64,000 bases of DNA from Cycas panzhihuaensis. Lineage: Eukaryota > Cycadophyta. The notes beneath the pieces are model-generated. The model did no database searches. It was not told where the DNA came from and saw nothing but the letters and a program-made list of their open reading frames with translations. The stretch is taken from positions 192,703,741 through 192,767,740 of the forward strand of contig CM041465.1 of the NCBI GenBank assembly GCA_023213395.1, written 5' to 3'. Of this stretch, positions 22,151 to 34,260 are shown in pieces. The number at the start of each line of letters is the position of its first letter. Position 1 is the first letter of the stretch. Made by a program: the position numbers and the translations under genes.

Positions 22151-23760
22151 GCTTTTGAAAAAATACATTATGAATGTCATTATTTAGTTAGGAAAATCAT
22201 TCCCATGTATCATAGTTAGCTTTTCTATAATACTCACACCATGTCATTGACTTGTTATGTTTATTTCTTAAATAGCCTTATTGATTATAAGGTGGGGGGC
22301 ACCACATGCTCTCTTGAGACTTTTCCAACCTCAACCTAGCTAATTCTGCACATAAATTTTCCATCTCTTGATTTTGGTGCATATTAGTAGGTATTGATAT
22401 AGATGGTTATTGTTTTAGTACTTCTACCTCTTTATTCAATGCTTGTATTTCCATATTTGTTCCTACCTAGGGTACTTGGTTATGTGTTCCCTATGATTGT
22501 ACTCTTATTGATGATATCTAGAAAGAAACTAGTCCCATAAGTGTAATCTATTGCATTGCCCACTAAGAGTATGCATTTTTCATTTGATTTTTAAATTTTA
22601 AGGCTAATTGCTGCACTTGTTCATAGTTATCCATCAGATGTAACATAATTTCATCTCTTAATTATGGGATTAACCCTTTTGTAAAATATTTCATCACCAA
22701 TATCAGATTGATCACTATTATTGGTTACATCTTCTTCATTATAACCCTCATTCAACCATGAAAGTCATTAACTGATTCTCTAGGGTATTGCTTTATTTCT
22801 TCCAAAGCTTGAAAATAGCCATAGGATCTCTTAGCTTTTGAAAGTGATCCAAAAAATGATCCTATAATCTATCCCATGATAGATTCTATGCTACTACGTA
22901 CTGGAACCAAGTAATCACTACTCCCCACAGTGTGAAAAAAATTAGGCCTTTATATTATTTAGATCCATAATTTTTTTGATTTTTAGCATATTCTTGAATA
23001 GTACCAAACGACCTCCTAGATCTGTAGATTAATTAAACTATATACTTGAGAAAGTAGAGTCATTTTGCATAATAATACAAGGTCCAACAACTCCTACTCT
23101 ACTTCCTTGGCCCATTTTGCCTAATGGTTGATTACCACTTCCTTCTACATTAGTGAAAAGTGTCTAATTTAAAGATGGGCCTCCACCTCCTAGATTTCCT
23201 CCTGGTGGTGGAATTCTACCTCCCACACTTCCTTCTAGGCTTGACATTGTTGACATGAAGAGAGGGTTTAAAATGTGGCTCAAAGGGGTTCTTACCTCCA
23301 ACCAATGGTGATTCCACCCCCTATTTATTGTACTATATAATTCTAATTTGATTGAATTACCTTTATCCTCTTGAGGTGGTGTTTCCTCTAAAGGTTCCTC
23401 TTTGTCCAATACTAATCCTTCACATTTTCTTTTTTTCATCCCTTCTATTTCAATATAACCCTCTTCTAATACATACCCTTTGCATCATTTTTTCTTTGAT
23501 AGACTCTCTAATTGCATTTGCCTCCTTTTGTATTTTACCTGCTATACTTGACTTTCTTCTTCCAGATGAGTTAGCAAGTGGTTGACTCTTCATTTGCTTC
23601 TTAGGTGTCACTATGAATCTTAGATTCCTTACTCTAGCATGGAGTCTATCTTTCTCCTAATACTCTCCACATTCACAATGTGTTTCTATCTCAACCTTAG
23701 GTGGCATGGAAGAAGACCTAATTTACTTACTCAGCCTTGCCCATCATAGCATTTTCATTC
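22151..23760 (-). pseudogene. Gypsy-2 gag
   Basis: The 91-codon open piece 23164-23439 (KKRKCEGLVLDKEEPLEETP, then a Gly/Pro-rich GGRIPPPGGNLGGGG) and the frame upstream of it (MKSQPLANSSGRRKS near 23590) are consistent with a gag N-terminus. The order before the zinc finger and protease supports this rather than a clear domain match. The downstream capsid region is too decayed to name residues. Confidence 0.55.
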
Positions 23761-24183
23761 ACCTTCCTCCTAATTTTATTTAGCAATGGAACCAATGTAT
23801 GCCTTACCCTACTCATCTAAAAGTATTGACAAAATGAATAAAGTAAGCACAATGAATACCTAATATAATGTAAAACATAATATCATTAGAATAGGAAACT
23901 ATATATGGTCCTCTCACAATTAAATGTAAGCCTAATAGTCTATAAAGATTAGACTAGCATGTCAAGCCTGCCATGATGAGAAAAACCTTATGTGTCGCTT
24001 CTTATGCTTACCTACCCTTACATATACACACATGCATATATCCTCATTAGACCAATTACTATTTATACATAAAGACCCAACAGTTTCAACCACTGTTGGT
24101 TACATCAAAAAATGATTAATAATGATTGGTCTTCCTTCTTAAGCACATTTGGTAATAATCATATTTTTCATTATAATTTGATT
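23761..24183. other. AT-rich, no gene seen
   Basis: This is where the Gypsy-2 leader, primer site and 5' LTR should be. I looked for a primer site on the minus strand and did not find one. Confidence 0.5.
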
Positions 24184-24450
24184 GCAATTGTAACTCAAAC
24201 TATACCAAACTGTGATCCTAATTGCGATCTGCTTGCAACTGTGACCCAAACTATAATTTGATCATACCTGTGACTCTAATTATGATCTACTCATAACTGT
24301 AATTGTGACTGCGATCTACTCACAACTATGACCCTGACTGTAATTCACTTGTAACCATGAACTCAACTATGATCTACTCACAACTATGACCTTGACTATT
24401 GGTAATGGTAACTTCAATTGCAACCTGTTCATAATCTTGACTTCAACTGC
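24184..24450. repeat. Degenerate minisatellite, about 25-30 bp units
   Basis: Variants of 'actgtgac..aactatgatct' recur about eight to ten times, with shared words 'gatctactcacaactatgac', 'ctgtgaccc' and 'taattatgatctactcat'. Unit length varies, so it is old and unphased. Confidence 0.7.
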
Positions 24451-26069
24451 AACTCACTACTTTAATTTTCTTGAAAACTGTATATGTAGTTTTACCCACA
24501 CATAGACATATAGCTTATTTATATGGAATGTAAGAAAAAAATATACAAGTCACAAAGTTGATAAATGAGATTAATCAACCATTTACATTTAAGAAGACTT
24601 AACACCATATGGTTGAGTGATGTTCTATATTATAAGAGATACTAGATGGTGATGCTATAGAAATGAGTAGATTACCATAAATCATAAGTAAAGTGAACAT
24701 GCCTAATAATTTTAGTAATTCAAGAACTCCCTACTTATATGGAATCTAAATTAATGGGGGATACTTCCCTAGAAAGGATTATTGAACTATAACATAAATA
24801 AGGAAGGAGGCACCCTAAAAAATTAAGAGCTCATATGATAAGGTAGACTGAAGATTACAACCCAAAAGTTTAGACAAAGTTTAATAATTATGATATTCTA
24901 GGAACAATCACCAAAGGTGGATTAAGCATCAATGTCTTATTCTTTAATACTTGGAAGAAAATTAGGAAGTTGATTCTTAGTGGCTTTTCTTAGATAATTG
25001 TAATAGGGGATAATAAATAACAAGGTTTTACTAATAGGTAAAACCTAAAATATTTAGATGAATTCTAGAGGCATTATAGCCTCATTAGATTTTAAGGTGA
25101 TTAAGATGGAGGAGTGTTGGGATATTGTGGATCCCATAACTCATAGTTAGTAGTAGCTAGTATGATCTTTTAATAAGCATAATAAATAATAGTATAGGTT
25201 TTATAATAAATAATATAACTTAATAATAATATTTATTTCATATTTAAAAAGACATGAAATTTAAATAAGAAGGAGTTATAGAGTTGTCTATACACACACA
25301 CATTTGCTTCTTGAATTATTATAAACATCATTAGAGGATTTATAAGATCATAATCTTCTTCTTTTGAAGAAATATTTTAAACTTATAGTTTAACCTTCAA
25401 TTCTAGTTTTGATTCAAGATTTCATAAGTTATTTCATCTGTTAATGAGTTACTTTTCATGTATCTCTCTAGTTTTTAAATTATTTAGGTACTGGACAATA
25501 GATCTATTATAAGTAATATTGGATTTGTTACTAATTTATGGGTATTTAGGAATATATTGGTTAGATTTAGTAATATGTAAACTCTAAAAGATTTTGTAGA
25601 AACCTTCTCATAACTGATAATGTTATAAGCTCACTCTTTATCCTTTGATAGAACCCATACAACTCGAGAAGCATTAAATATCTACAACTTTAGAAGCATC
25701 AAATATCTATAAGTAGCTTAAATTTAAGTTCAAGGTTTCCAAATCTAACAACAACTTTGAATCTTTGAATATAGAAGTTTTATAGGTTTGGCTAAATCAT
25801 AGTAGATGCAAAAGTAGTCATTGCTTTATTTTTTAATTTTTTTTAAAATTCTGACAGTCTATACATCTATAGATTTACAAGCATCTGATATACAACTTTG
25901 GAAGCCTTGAATAAATAAACAAAACTTAAAATTAGCTCATTGCTTTAGTAATTATACAACTTTTATTTTAGAATAATTTGTTTGTTTTGAGATATCTTAG
26001 ACTATTTGTTGGCCTCTCATTAACATAACCTCTTCCATTTATGAAGTTATGGGAATTATCATAGGATAA
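24451..26069. other. AT-rich, mostly unassigned; possible LTR fragment from about 25113
   Basis: No protein similarity. At about 25105-25130 a purine-rich 'gatggaggag' is followed by 'tgttgggatattgtgg', which looks like a polypurine tract and LTR start on the plus strand. I found no partner LTR, so this is only suggestive. Confidence 0.35.
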
Positions 26070-26837
26070 TGTTATGCAACCAAGACTATATACTTAAGCA
26101 TTTAATGTACAATCACGATTAATAATATCAAATGAATATGAAATAGTTAAGGAATAGATATAATTGTACATTGATATTTATAGTGGTAAAACCCTTGAGT
26201 CAAGGGAAATATCCACTATCAAACATGTTCTTAAATTAATGAATGAGAGAATCCAATATAATAATGATCATACTCACTAAGATAAATTGAGGACCATATA
26301 TCCCACAATGACCCCCTACATACAATGATATTATGAGGTGTATAAATATAGTAGTCCACCTTTAATAGGATCAATCACAATATATTATCACAAGGAACAA
26401 TCATGTATGCAATAACACCACCATAATATGAATCAATAGAATTACATGTGATATCATAACATACAAATGTCTACTAGGCAATACACTACTACACACAATA
26501 TTTCTAACATTCCCTATTAATATTGATTAGGGGAAATAAAAGAGGAGGTGATATGGATCTAGTGCTCAAATCACTCTCACTCATACATTGGTAAAGAAGA
26601 ATAAAGAATGAAGAGAGCAAGAATGGAGAGTAAAGCTAGATGTGAGAATAATATTTTTCACTCTATATAATTTCATTATTTATAATTGAGGGTTAAGAAA
26701 TTTTTCTCCAAGTGACATGAGCCTGAAATTACATTTAAATGCACATGAAATATAGTTTACTTAAGTGATCTTTATAACTCTATTCTTATAATTACTTTAG
26801 GTATTTACTAATGATCCTATGACATTAACCTCTTTCA
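26070..26837 (-). repeat. Copia-4 3' LTR
   Basis: In minus orientation it starts TGAAAGAGGTTAATG right after a polypurine tract (AAAGGGGGGAT, 26838-26848). A terminal CA is proposed at 26070-26071 (plus TGTTATGC). The 5' partner is missing, so the far end is an estimate. Confidence 0.55.
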
Positions 26838-27289
26838 ATCCCCCCTTTAATGGTAGAAGGTTATTTTGAAGAGATTAATTTATTCTATGAGGTCTTTATT
26901 TGAACCTCTTATTATATTAAAATATCTACTTGGACACTTTTATGGGAAATCCTCATGGAGAAGAAAACCCATAGACTTTCTAAAATCTATTGCCCTGATT
27001 GCATAAACAAAATAACATAGGTGGCTCTAAATGAAGTTTGATAAATAAAATACTCAAATAAGATATGCAATTTGATCTCTTAAGTCTCCATATACTATTT
27101 GGTCATCCCCTATGCCCTTTTAGGTTTTCATAGGTTTTAATTTTCTAAAGCCAATACAACCCTTATCCTTTCATATCCAAAATAGGTCTTCACAAATATG
27201 ATAGAGTAGAGACTTACTCTTGTTCTTCTCCACCCATAAGGGGTTTTCATAAATAGAACAAAGTATGATGGTCATGTTGTAATCTCCTT

Positions 27290-28560
27290 TAGTTAGTTAG
27301 AGATGGAGACCCTAAGGCTGAGCTACCTTCAGAACTGTTTAAAATTCACCATTTACAGTGGTTTGGTGAAGATATCAACCACTTGATCTATTGTGGGATA
27401 GTATTACAGTTGAATCATACCATCATAAACTAGTTCTCAAATTTTATGGACTTTTGTACTTATATGTTTGGTATGATCATGAAATATAAAATTTTTTGCC
27501 ATGTGGATTGTTGATTGATTGTCTATACATAAGCTGATAGGACTTATTTGGGTCATATTTAATATTTCTAATATTTTTTTAAGCCATATTACCTCCTTGA
27601 TAGTCTCTGAAGTAGCAATGTATTCATCTTTGATAATTGAGTTTATAATTATCTTCTATTGTCTAGATCTCTGTGATATGTTAGGGTTAATGATCATCAC
27701 CCTACTCCCACCTTCCAACCAAGAGTGCACACATCACTCTTATCAATTTACACATGGGGGTGCTTACATGTGAAGGTAAGTATAAGGTTGTTCTCCATTG
27801 TTTATTTTCCTACATGACATTGGTGTTATTCCAAGAAATGTTACATATCTAGACATAGATCTCCCTATGTCTTTATCCCTTATAAAGTTAGAGTCTATAT
27901 ATGCAAATAGTTTAAACTCATCATTGGGTTCTATAAACCAAATTTGTTAGTCATCTTTAGGTATCTCAACACTCATATTATAGCCTACTAGTGATTCTTT
28001 TTAGGATTTATCATGAATTGTATAAGAATGCTAACTTAGTGTGTAATATCTAACCTTATGTTGGTAGTATAGATGAGATTGCCTGTAAGTTGCCTGTAGA
28101 GTATTATGTCTGCCTCCTTAGTGTCACCATTAGTTGAGAGTTTGGCATTAGATTCTATAGGTATAACCACTAGTTAAGCATCTTCCAATTAAAATTTTGT
28201 TAGAAGATCATCGATGTATTTTTCTTAGGAGAGAAAATTCTTTTTATTATTTTATGTTATTTCAATTCTTAAGTAATATTTCATCAACCTAAGGTTAGGT
28301 AATTTGAACGTTTTACTGAGGTCTTTTTTTAGTTGGCTCACTATTTTCCATTACTAGCATGTTGTCCATGAAGATTATGAGATATGTAACTTTGTCCTTT
28401 TAGCACATGATGAATAGTATTGTATTAATATTTTAGTAGTCATAAACCTTATATTCCCATAGTGAATTGAATCAAAAGCATTGATTATCTTTTCATTTGA
28501 AAGTATATTTAGTCTTTCTTATTTCAAGTTCTTTTATTTATTGAATTTAAAAGGAATTAT
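27290..28560 (-). pseudogene. Copia-4 reverse transcriptase (part) and RNase H
   Basis: The RT active-site region near 28370 reads LIIFMDNMLVMENSE, so the canonical Tyr-Val-Asp-Asp has become Phe-Met-Asp-Asn. RNase H shows DEYIATSETIKEVIWLKK and LCIDNQSTIHMAKNFIFH, then KHISTKVHKIRELVYDG and VVDIFTKPL, typical of the Copia C-terminus. Numerous stops. It is inactive. Confidence 0.78.
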
Positions 28561-28667
28561 TTGTTTTTAAGCAAGACCATATTTAATTCTAATGTTTTCT
28601 TTATATTAAAAAAGAGAATCACCCGAACCAACCACCCTTTTTCCAATCTTTCAAGGGGAACGGTTAA
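28561..28667. other. Short flank between Copia-4 and Copia-5
   Basis: No feature recognised. It ends GTTAA, the presumed left copy of the Copia-5 target duplication, whose right copy is lost. Confidence 0.4.
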
Positions 28668-29093
28668 TGTTGGAGTTAATCATCATCACTCCACTTCCTC
28701 CTTTCCAACTAAGATTGTACACCTCATCAACTTCAATTTAGACATGTGATGCTCAACATGTTGAGGTAAGTTAAGGTAAGTTTAACTTTAATTTAAGTTA
28801 GTTTCATTTGAGTTAAGTTAACTTTATTTTATTATTATTTTGAATTCAGGGGTTAAGGAGTTTCCCTCCTCCCCTAAATTATAAATATTGAGGGGTGTGT
28901 AACCCTAGTATCTTTAGACACCACCCTCATTTAGGAAATTTGTAATGCTTACTTCTCATAATGGCTTGAATACAATGCTTTCATGGTTTATGCTACATTG
29001 TGACATTGATGTATTGAAGATTTGTATTGATGTATTAATCTATTGAAGTTTATTCTATATTCTGCCCTATTCTCTTGTAATATTTTTCCTACA
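28668..29093 (+). repeat. Copia-5 5' LTR
   Basis: 426 bp, TGTTGGAGTTAATC ... TTTTTCCTACA, followed at once by a primer site. A TATA-like 'ttataaatattgagg' occurs near 28880. The first 93 bp match the interrupted 3' LTR at 34261-34353. Confidence 0.88.
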
Positions 29094-29108
29094 TTTGGTA
29101 TCGGAGTG
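29094..29108 (+). other. Copia-5 primer-binding site (tRNA-iMet)
   Basis: TTTGGTATCGGAGTG follows the LTR; one mismatch to TGGTATCAGAG. Confidence 0.85.
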
Positions 29109-30859
29109 AAATTTTTGGCTATTGCATCTCCATTGGTGAAATTTTTTAAAGAAGAGCCACAAGATTTACTGGCATTCTATAACATATTTTCTTACAAGCA
29201 AATAATATCAGTTATACTTATTTTTTACAAGTTTTTTCAGTAAATTTCTTGTATTTTTTCATCAAGTTTTGATTATTATTGAGCTATTTTCTAGTATAAC
29301 AAATATACTTCAGATTTTTTCAGATTTATGTAGTTTTTTTGCTATATTTCCAGATCTATGAAGGAGATCAACATATTTCAGTAGCAAGCTATATTTTATT
29401 CAAAGTTTTCTCATATTTGAGTTATATTTTTTTTAGATCTATAGTTTTTATCACATATTTGACATTTTTTCAAGCTTATTTATCTATTTTATCTAATATT
29501 TATCACAGATCTACAAAGGAGATCAGCTGTATACAAGATTCATACAAATGTTTTTCAGATCTATTACATATTTTTTCAGATCTACTACATTTTAATATAG
29601 ATCTACTTATTTCAGCAAAATTTTCACTATTTTTTCTGGTATATTCATTTAGATCTGCAATATCTTGTTATAGATCTACCATACTTACATCAGATCTATA
29701 ATATTTATATAGGTTTTTTTAGATAAACTATTTTTTACTTCAGATCTACTATACTTCTTTTCAGATCTATATTTTTTTATCATATATTTAAATATTTTTT
29801 CAAGTTTTTTTAACAAGATTCAAAATATTTGAGGTATATTCAGCCATATGGAGAAGTATATGCAGCAGATTTGTATATTGGAGAATGCATTGGAAATTTT
29901 GAAGAAGCCTGCTACAACTACATTTCTAGGTTCTTCATACCTTTTTTCAAATTTAAGTACATATTTTTTTCTAATATATCTGCAACTTATTTGAAAATAT
30001 TTTAGAATACATATATATGCATGTCATTTTCTTGACTTATTTTTGTCAAAATATTAGAAAATTTACTGGTTTATGTAAACCCTATTAAATAAAAAAACTA
30101 CTGGTTCATTGTGGTTTTTCTGTAACATAAAATGGCTATACAAATCAAGTTTCATTTTTTGTCAAGCTATCTTTGAGTATAATATTAAAAATTAATGCTT
30201 TGGATTTTACATAGTTCATGTGATAAAGCTCTTCTTGATTCAAGTTTGTGATCTTCTTGACAATGCAAAAAGCTCCATTGCATTAGCTTCATAGTTCTTA
30301 CAATAGATTACAATGATCTAATTTATTGAGAATAATTAATAAGAGGCATTGTAACAGAAATCTCTCTCAACCATCCTTTAAGAGATACATATAAACTAGT
30401 TTGCACCATTACAAACCCTTACTTTTTTTTCTTAATACTCTGCATGATATTTGTTATAAGTATTCTTATATAGCCTCAAACGTAGGCATTGACAGAAGCA
30501 ATTTTCCATCCACTGTTAAGAGATTTAGAAAAGATTTCTTATCAGAGCTCTCTAAATCCTCAAAGGATTTCTCTCTAATTTCTAAGAAAGTAGCTACATA
30601 GAATGTGAATACAGTAGCCGTAGCAGTACTCAAAATAGGGATCATATCTGAAATAATAATATCCTGTCAATAATATCAATAAAACAAACCATCTAAAGAC
30701 AAACTAGAGTAGATCCAAAATTAGGCAAGGAGATCTATTCCTATGCCTGCCAAGTCCTGCAACCATCATATCAAACAACAATATTTTGGTGAACAGACGA
30801 CGAGAAGCCACTAGGGAAATGTTTCACGCAACGTAACGTCCACACCCTAAATCAAGATA
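29109..30859 (+). other. Copia-5 leader, AT-rich, with an AGATCT-rich block
   Basis: No convincing gene. 29340-29770 is a T-rich block with eleven copies of the palindrome AGATCT. The minus strand near 30480-30660 has an open piece beginning MIPILSTATATVFTF that I cannot assign. Confidence 0.55.
29340..29770. repeat. Cluster of AGATCT palindromes
   Basis: Eleven AGATCT hexamers within about 420 bp, mostly as (c/t)agatcta(c/t) separated by T-rich spacers of 15-75 bp. The spacers share 'tttcagatctac' and 'gaaggagatca' words, so it may be a decayed tandem array. Confidence 0.8.
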
Positions 30860-31825
30860 TTCTGGAGCTCTTGTGGCCTTTGTTCTTTGCCGATTCTGAG
30901 GTTGAACATATCCTTGAGCACCTTTGTTTCAGTTGTGCAAGCTCTTCCTCTAGCTTTACTAATCATCTCTTGTGATTAGCATTATCAACCTTTAACATTT
31001 CATTTTCTGTTGTTAAGAATTGATCTCATTGCTGCAACTTTTTAGCTGTGATATAGGCAGCCACCATTTCTACTTGTCTACGATTAATTTCATCCAACCA
31101 ACTCTCTTTTTCTTTAATGAACTCATTTAATTGATGTTTTAGCTTTAGAAGTTCCTGTTTCTTTTCTTGTGATTCTTCACTCTGACACCGAGCTTTCTTA
31201 GCCATCTTCTACACTTGTTGGTGATCCAATACAGAAGCATAGTTGGTCATATCCAATTTCACTCTAAGCAAATCCCTTATGACATCATGTATCATGCTTT
31301 CTGCAGTAGCCAGCCTAGCATTCAACATAAATATCTCTTTTTGTCGAGCAGAAGCAAGAGCTTCAAGTTCTTTTATACGACGTCAGCTTGTATACAACTC
31401 TTCATCCATCTCTGAATTCATCTTTTGGGTTAGCCCCAGACTAATACATTTAAATAGTGAACCTAAACCTCTAGACTTTGCGCCAGTCTTTTCTCCTATC
31501 TTGTTTGCAAATGAACTCGTAACATTGGAGTTTGTTTGCTCAGATTTGACTTGATGTGCCATAACTTCCAATGCTTTACACTTTTGTTGGTACTCATTTG
31601 CCTGGGTTTCTACATTCGTAATCAATTCTGCAATGCGAGCTTTACACTTCTTGATCAACTTAAGTATGCGTATCTATGCAACTTTTTACAAGCCCAAACC
31701 TTTGGTTTTCATTTTCACTCTCCATCAAGTCACTTGAGCTTTGAATATCTGAGGTCATGTTTGCTTCCTTTATTATTGACATCTGATGTCTCAAGGATTG
31801 GAGCTCTAATAGTTGGTCAAATCTA
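30860..31825 (-). pseudogene. Kinesin-12 (POK-type) C-terminal coiled-coil fragment, intronless
   Basis: The minus strand carries about 300 codons of a plant phragmoplast-orienting kinesin tail. One frame runs from about 31660 to 30860 with only four stops (TGA, TAG, TGA, TGA), each at a position where Arg or Gln is likely. Landmarks are KARIAELITNVETQANEYQQ, KCKALEVMAHQVKSE, the conserved ARLATAESMIHDVIRDLL, VKLDMTNYASVLD and ENEMLKVDNANHKR. A frameshift at about 31665 separates a short N-terminal part (LLELQSLRHQMSIIKEAN). The motor domain is absent. In the family this tail dimerises the motor and positions it at the division site. The fragment lies antisense inside Copia-5, shows no intron, and is non-functional. 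The assignment rests on recognising the DVIRDLL..K.DMTNYA block. Confidence 0.78.
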
Positions 31826-33548
31826 CACCAGCAACTCCCTCTGGTATCTGCCCCTAGTGTCTCCCTTTGGTATCCGCCTCCCGTCTCCCTCTGATCCTCG
31901 TTGCACGCGAACGCGACAACGTCTCCTCTCTATAGCCTCCTCTGCAAGCTTTGCAGCCTCTCTGTAGCCCCCTCTGCAAGATTCCATGTGTAGATCTGCA
32001 TGCAGTGAGTGCAGCGGCAGGGCGATGCAGCAACACGCCCAATGTTAAATTCAAACCTTTGTTTTTTTATTTTTTTATCTTTTAGTTTTTATAAAGTTAA
32101 AAAAAAAATTATTTAAATTTGATAATTTTTCAATTCCAAGTTGTTTAAAACCCTAACCCCTTCTAACCCTTAGTACACGGTCATATTCAATCACCACGTG
32201 ACCGTTACTTTTTATCAAAGGGGCTAACAAACTCTTTAGTAATTTTTTTCTTTTATTTTTTTTACTTTTCCATTTCATATAGGGTTACTGGCAAATTTTT
32301 GTTGTAACTCCTCACTGAGACATCAGTTTTTGAAAAAACTAGTTTCATTGGATTAGAAATTTTCTGTAGATTAATTTTGACTGGTCATATGACCAGTTTC
32401 ATGCCGATTTGACTTAGTTTGAGTCAATTTAAAGTCGATTGTTCATTTTTTGAACCTTTTTATAAAATCACTTTTTGAATTGATTATATTTTATTACCGA
32501 AAAACTATTTTCTGCTCAGATTTATTCCACAGTGATCTATATTCAACAAACTTCATTAGTCACCTTTTATTTTATTCTTTAGAATTCATTTCGATCACTA
32601 TTTTAATCGTCAAAAGTGTCATTTTAGTGGTTTTTAACTTTTTTCTTAGCATTTTACCATAAAAGTACTAGTTACTATTTCTACTATAACTTTTCTGTTT
32701 GACATCTAAATTTAGTTCTATTAGTTTCTTTGGGAAGATGACTTAATTCTCTTTGATTTGATATAGTTTTTTATACATTTTAACTTATTTTTACTAATTT
32801 TTAAATCACTCAAAATAAAGGTATTTTATTACTTTAAACTTGCCATATTTACACTTTTTTATATATAATTTTTTAATTTTTTTCAATTGAAAGTATATTT
32901 AGAAATCTTATAAATGATATTTGATTATCTTATAGAATTTTACAAGTATTTTATTGGCATTTTTATACAATTTTGAGCCCCCTACTCTTGTTGTACCTCA
33001 AAACAAGACCTGTATATTTGGTCATTCAAAATTTCACTTATAGGAATCCGTTTTCAAAACGGTTAGTCCATTGGATTCAAATTTTGTTTATCTTAATGAT
33101 GGTGAAGTTTCACCCTATTCTGATATCATTTAGTATACTTTTGAAGTTGTTAAACTTAAGCATTTGACATATGCTTACATTTAAAAAAATTAAAAGGTTA
33201 AAAATTTTATTATTTTTTATCATCAAAGTTTATTTCAAATTTGCATACTTAAAGGATCTTTTATTACATTCAAACTCACTTTTATATTAATTTTATTTCA
33301 AATTATATTTGAAATGTATTTCAAAGTTTATTCAAAAGCATACTTATTGAAAAGCCTTTTTTATCGTTATTGAAAGGATTATTTCTTTATTGCACCTATA
33401 AATGTTGCATTCAATTGATTCATTTTCAAAGGACATTATATTTCTTTTGAAGAGGATATTTGGCATCATATAAGACATTATTCATTTATTCAGTATTTTT
33501 TTTGAATTGATAAAAGTATTCTTTTATGTACTAAAAATTTTATGTAAA
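31826..33548 (+). other. Copia-5 leader, second part, no gene seen
   Basis: 31826-32050 is GC-richer with a short repeated 'tctccctctggtatc' theme. 32051-33548 is very AT-rich. An 18-bp perfect palindrome lies at 32380-32397. No domain is recognised on either strand. Confidence 0.55.
32380..32397. repeat. 18-bp perfect palindrome
   Basis: ACTGGTCATATGACCAGT equals its own reverse complement. Related words (gaccagtcac, gaccggtcat) occur at 61410-61475. Confidence 0.9.
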
Positions 33549-34058
33549 ATGGCACAATTTCCTATTTTTGATCGTCATAACTTTTCCCTATGGTACAAGA
33601 CTATGCAAGACTATTTTATTAAACATAATCTTTTAAAATATTTGTAATATGAATGTGATCTAAGTATTAAAGAAAATTTTAGAAAAGACAATGAACTTTT
33701 AGGGTTATTATTTTGCACTATAAATAATGATGTTTTTTTTAGAGTTTATGAATTAACAACTTCTAAATTAGTTTGGGATATTTTGATTTCTACTTATAGG
33801 GGAGTTACCCTTGTATTTGATGATATTTTTGTTGAGCATATGAGACATGTGACAGAACTGGTGGATCATGATGAAAAAACCAATGAAGATTCAGATCAAA
33901 TGCAGGACCAACTTGCTACACAAGGATTTGATCCTCCATTTGAATCATATGATATAATAGAAAATGAATTTGAGGATATGACAATTACTCACAGTATAAA
34001 GACTATAAAATATAAAATTCAAGTTCAAAGTTTTCTTAATGTTACAGTTGTTAAATAA
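33549..34058 (+). pseudogene. Copia-5 gag (short, one in-frame stop)
   Basis: 170 codons starting MAQFPIFDRHNFSLWYKTMQ, the start of a Copia gag, with KLVWDILISTYRG closing the conserved core. One TAA interrupts the frame between about residues 30 and 40. After STYRG the sequence switches to an acidic tail (TELVDHDEKTNEDSDQ) without any zinc knuckle, suggesting an internal deletion fused gag to later sequence. It is followed within about 200 bp by the polypurine tract, so no pol is encoded. Confidence 0.75.
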
Positions 34059-34249
34059 AAAATATAGCTATTCATCTACACTCAAATCAAGCATTATTTA
34101 CTTACAGTTTTTTCACATTACTTCATGGTAAAGAGACAAATGTTGTAAGAAGGTTGAAGCATGTTGATTAAGATCAAAATTTCAATGTTTTTTTTCAAGT
34201 ACAAGTTCCATAATTTTAAGGAAAAGATACAAGTATTCGTGATAATATT

Positions 34250-34260
34250 AAGGGGGAGAA
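34250..34260 (+). other. Copia-5 polypurine tract
   Basis: AAGGGGGAGAA directly before the 3' LTR. Confidence 0.88.

Larger units (their letters stand above)
12071..23760 (-). mobile_element. Gypsy-2: decayed Ty3/Gypsy element, minus strand, split by Copia-2
   Basis: Gag, protease, RT, RNase H and integrase follow each other on the minus strand from 23760 to 12071, in Ty3/Gypsy order, with 5.3 kb of Copia-2 (13137-18463) inserted between RNase H and integrase. All parts carry many stops. RT has FLDDWIVY instead of the commoner Y(V/I)DD; my recollection is that FLDDW-type RTs are frequent in Gypsy elements of ferns and gymnosperms, but I could not check this. I could not find its LTRs, so the outer limits given are those of recognisable coding sequence only; the extra frame at 10375-11000 may belong to it. 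Confidence 0.75.
26070..28560 (-). mobile_element. Copia-4: truncated Copia element, 3' half, minus strand
   Basis: The 3' LTR, polypurine tract, RNase H and part of RT are present in order on the minus strand. Everything upstream of mid-RT is missing; Copia-5 begins about 100 bp beyond. Confidence 0.7.

Noticed and set aside
8119-26069. An LTR pair bounding Gypsy-2
   Set aside because: I compared the flanks by eye and found no matching pair, so no boundaries are claimed.
30860-31825. An active host kinesin gene
   Set aside because: Four in-frame stops, a frameshift, no motor domain, no exon structure, and location within an LTR element.
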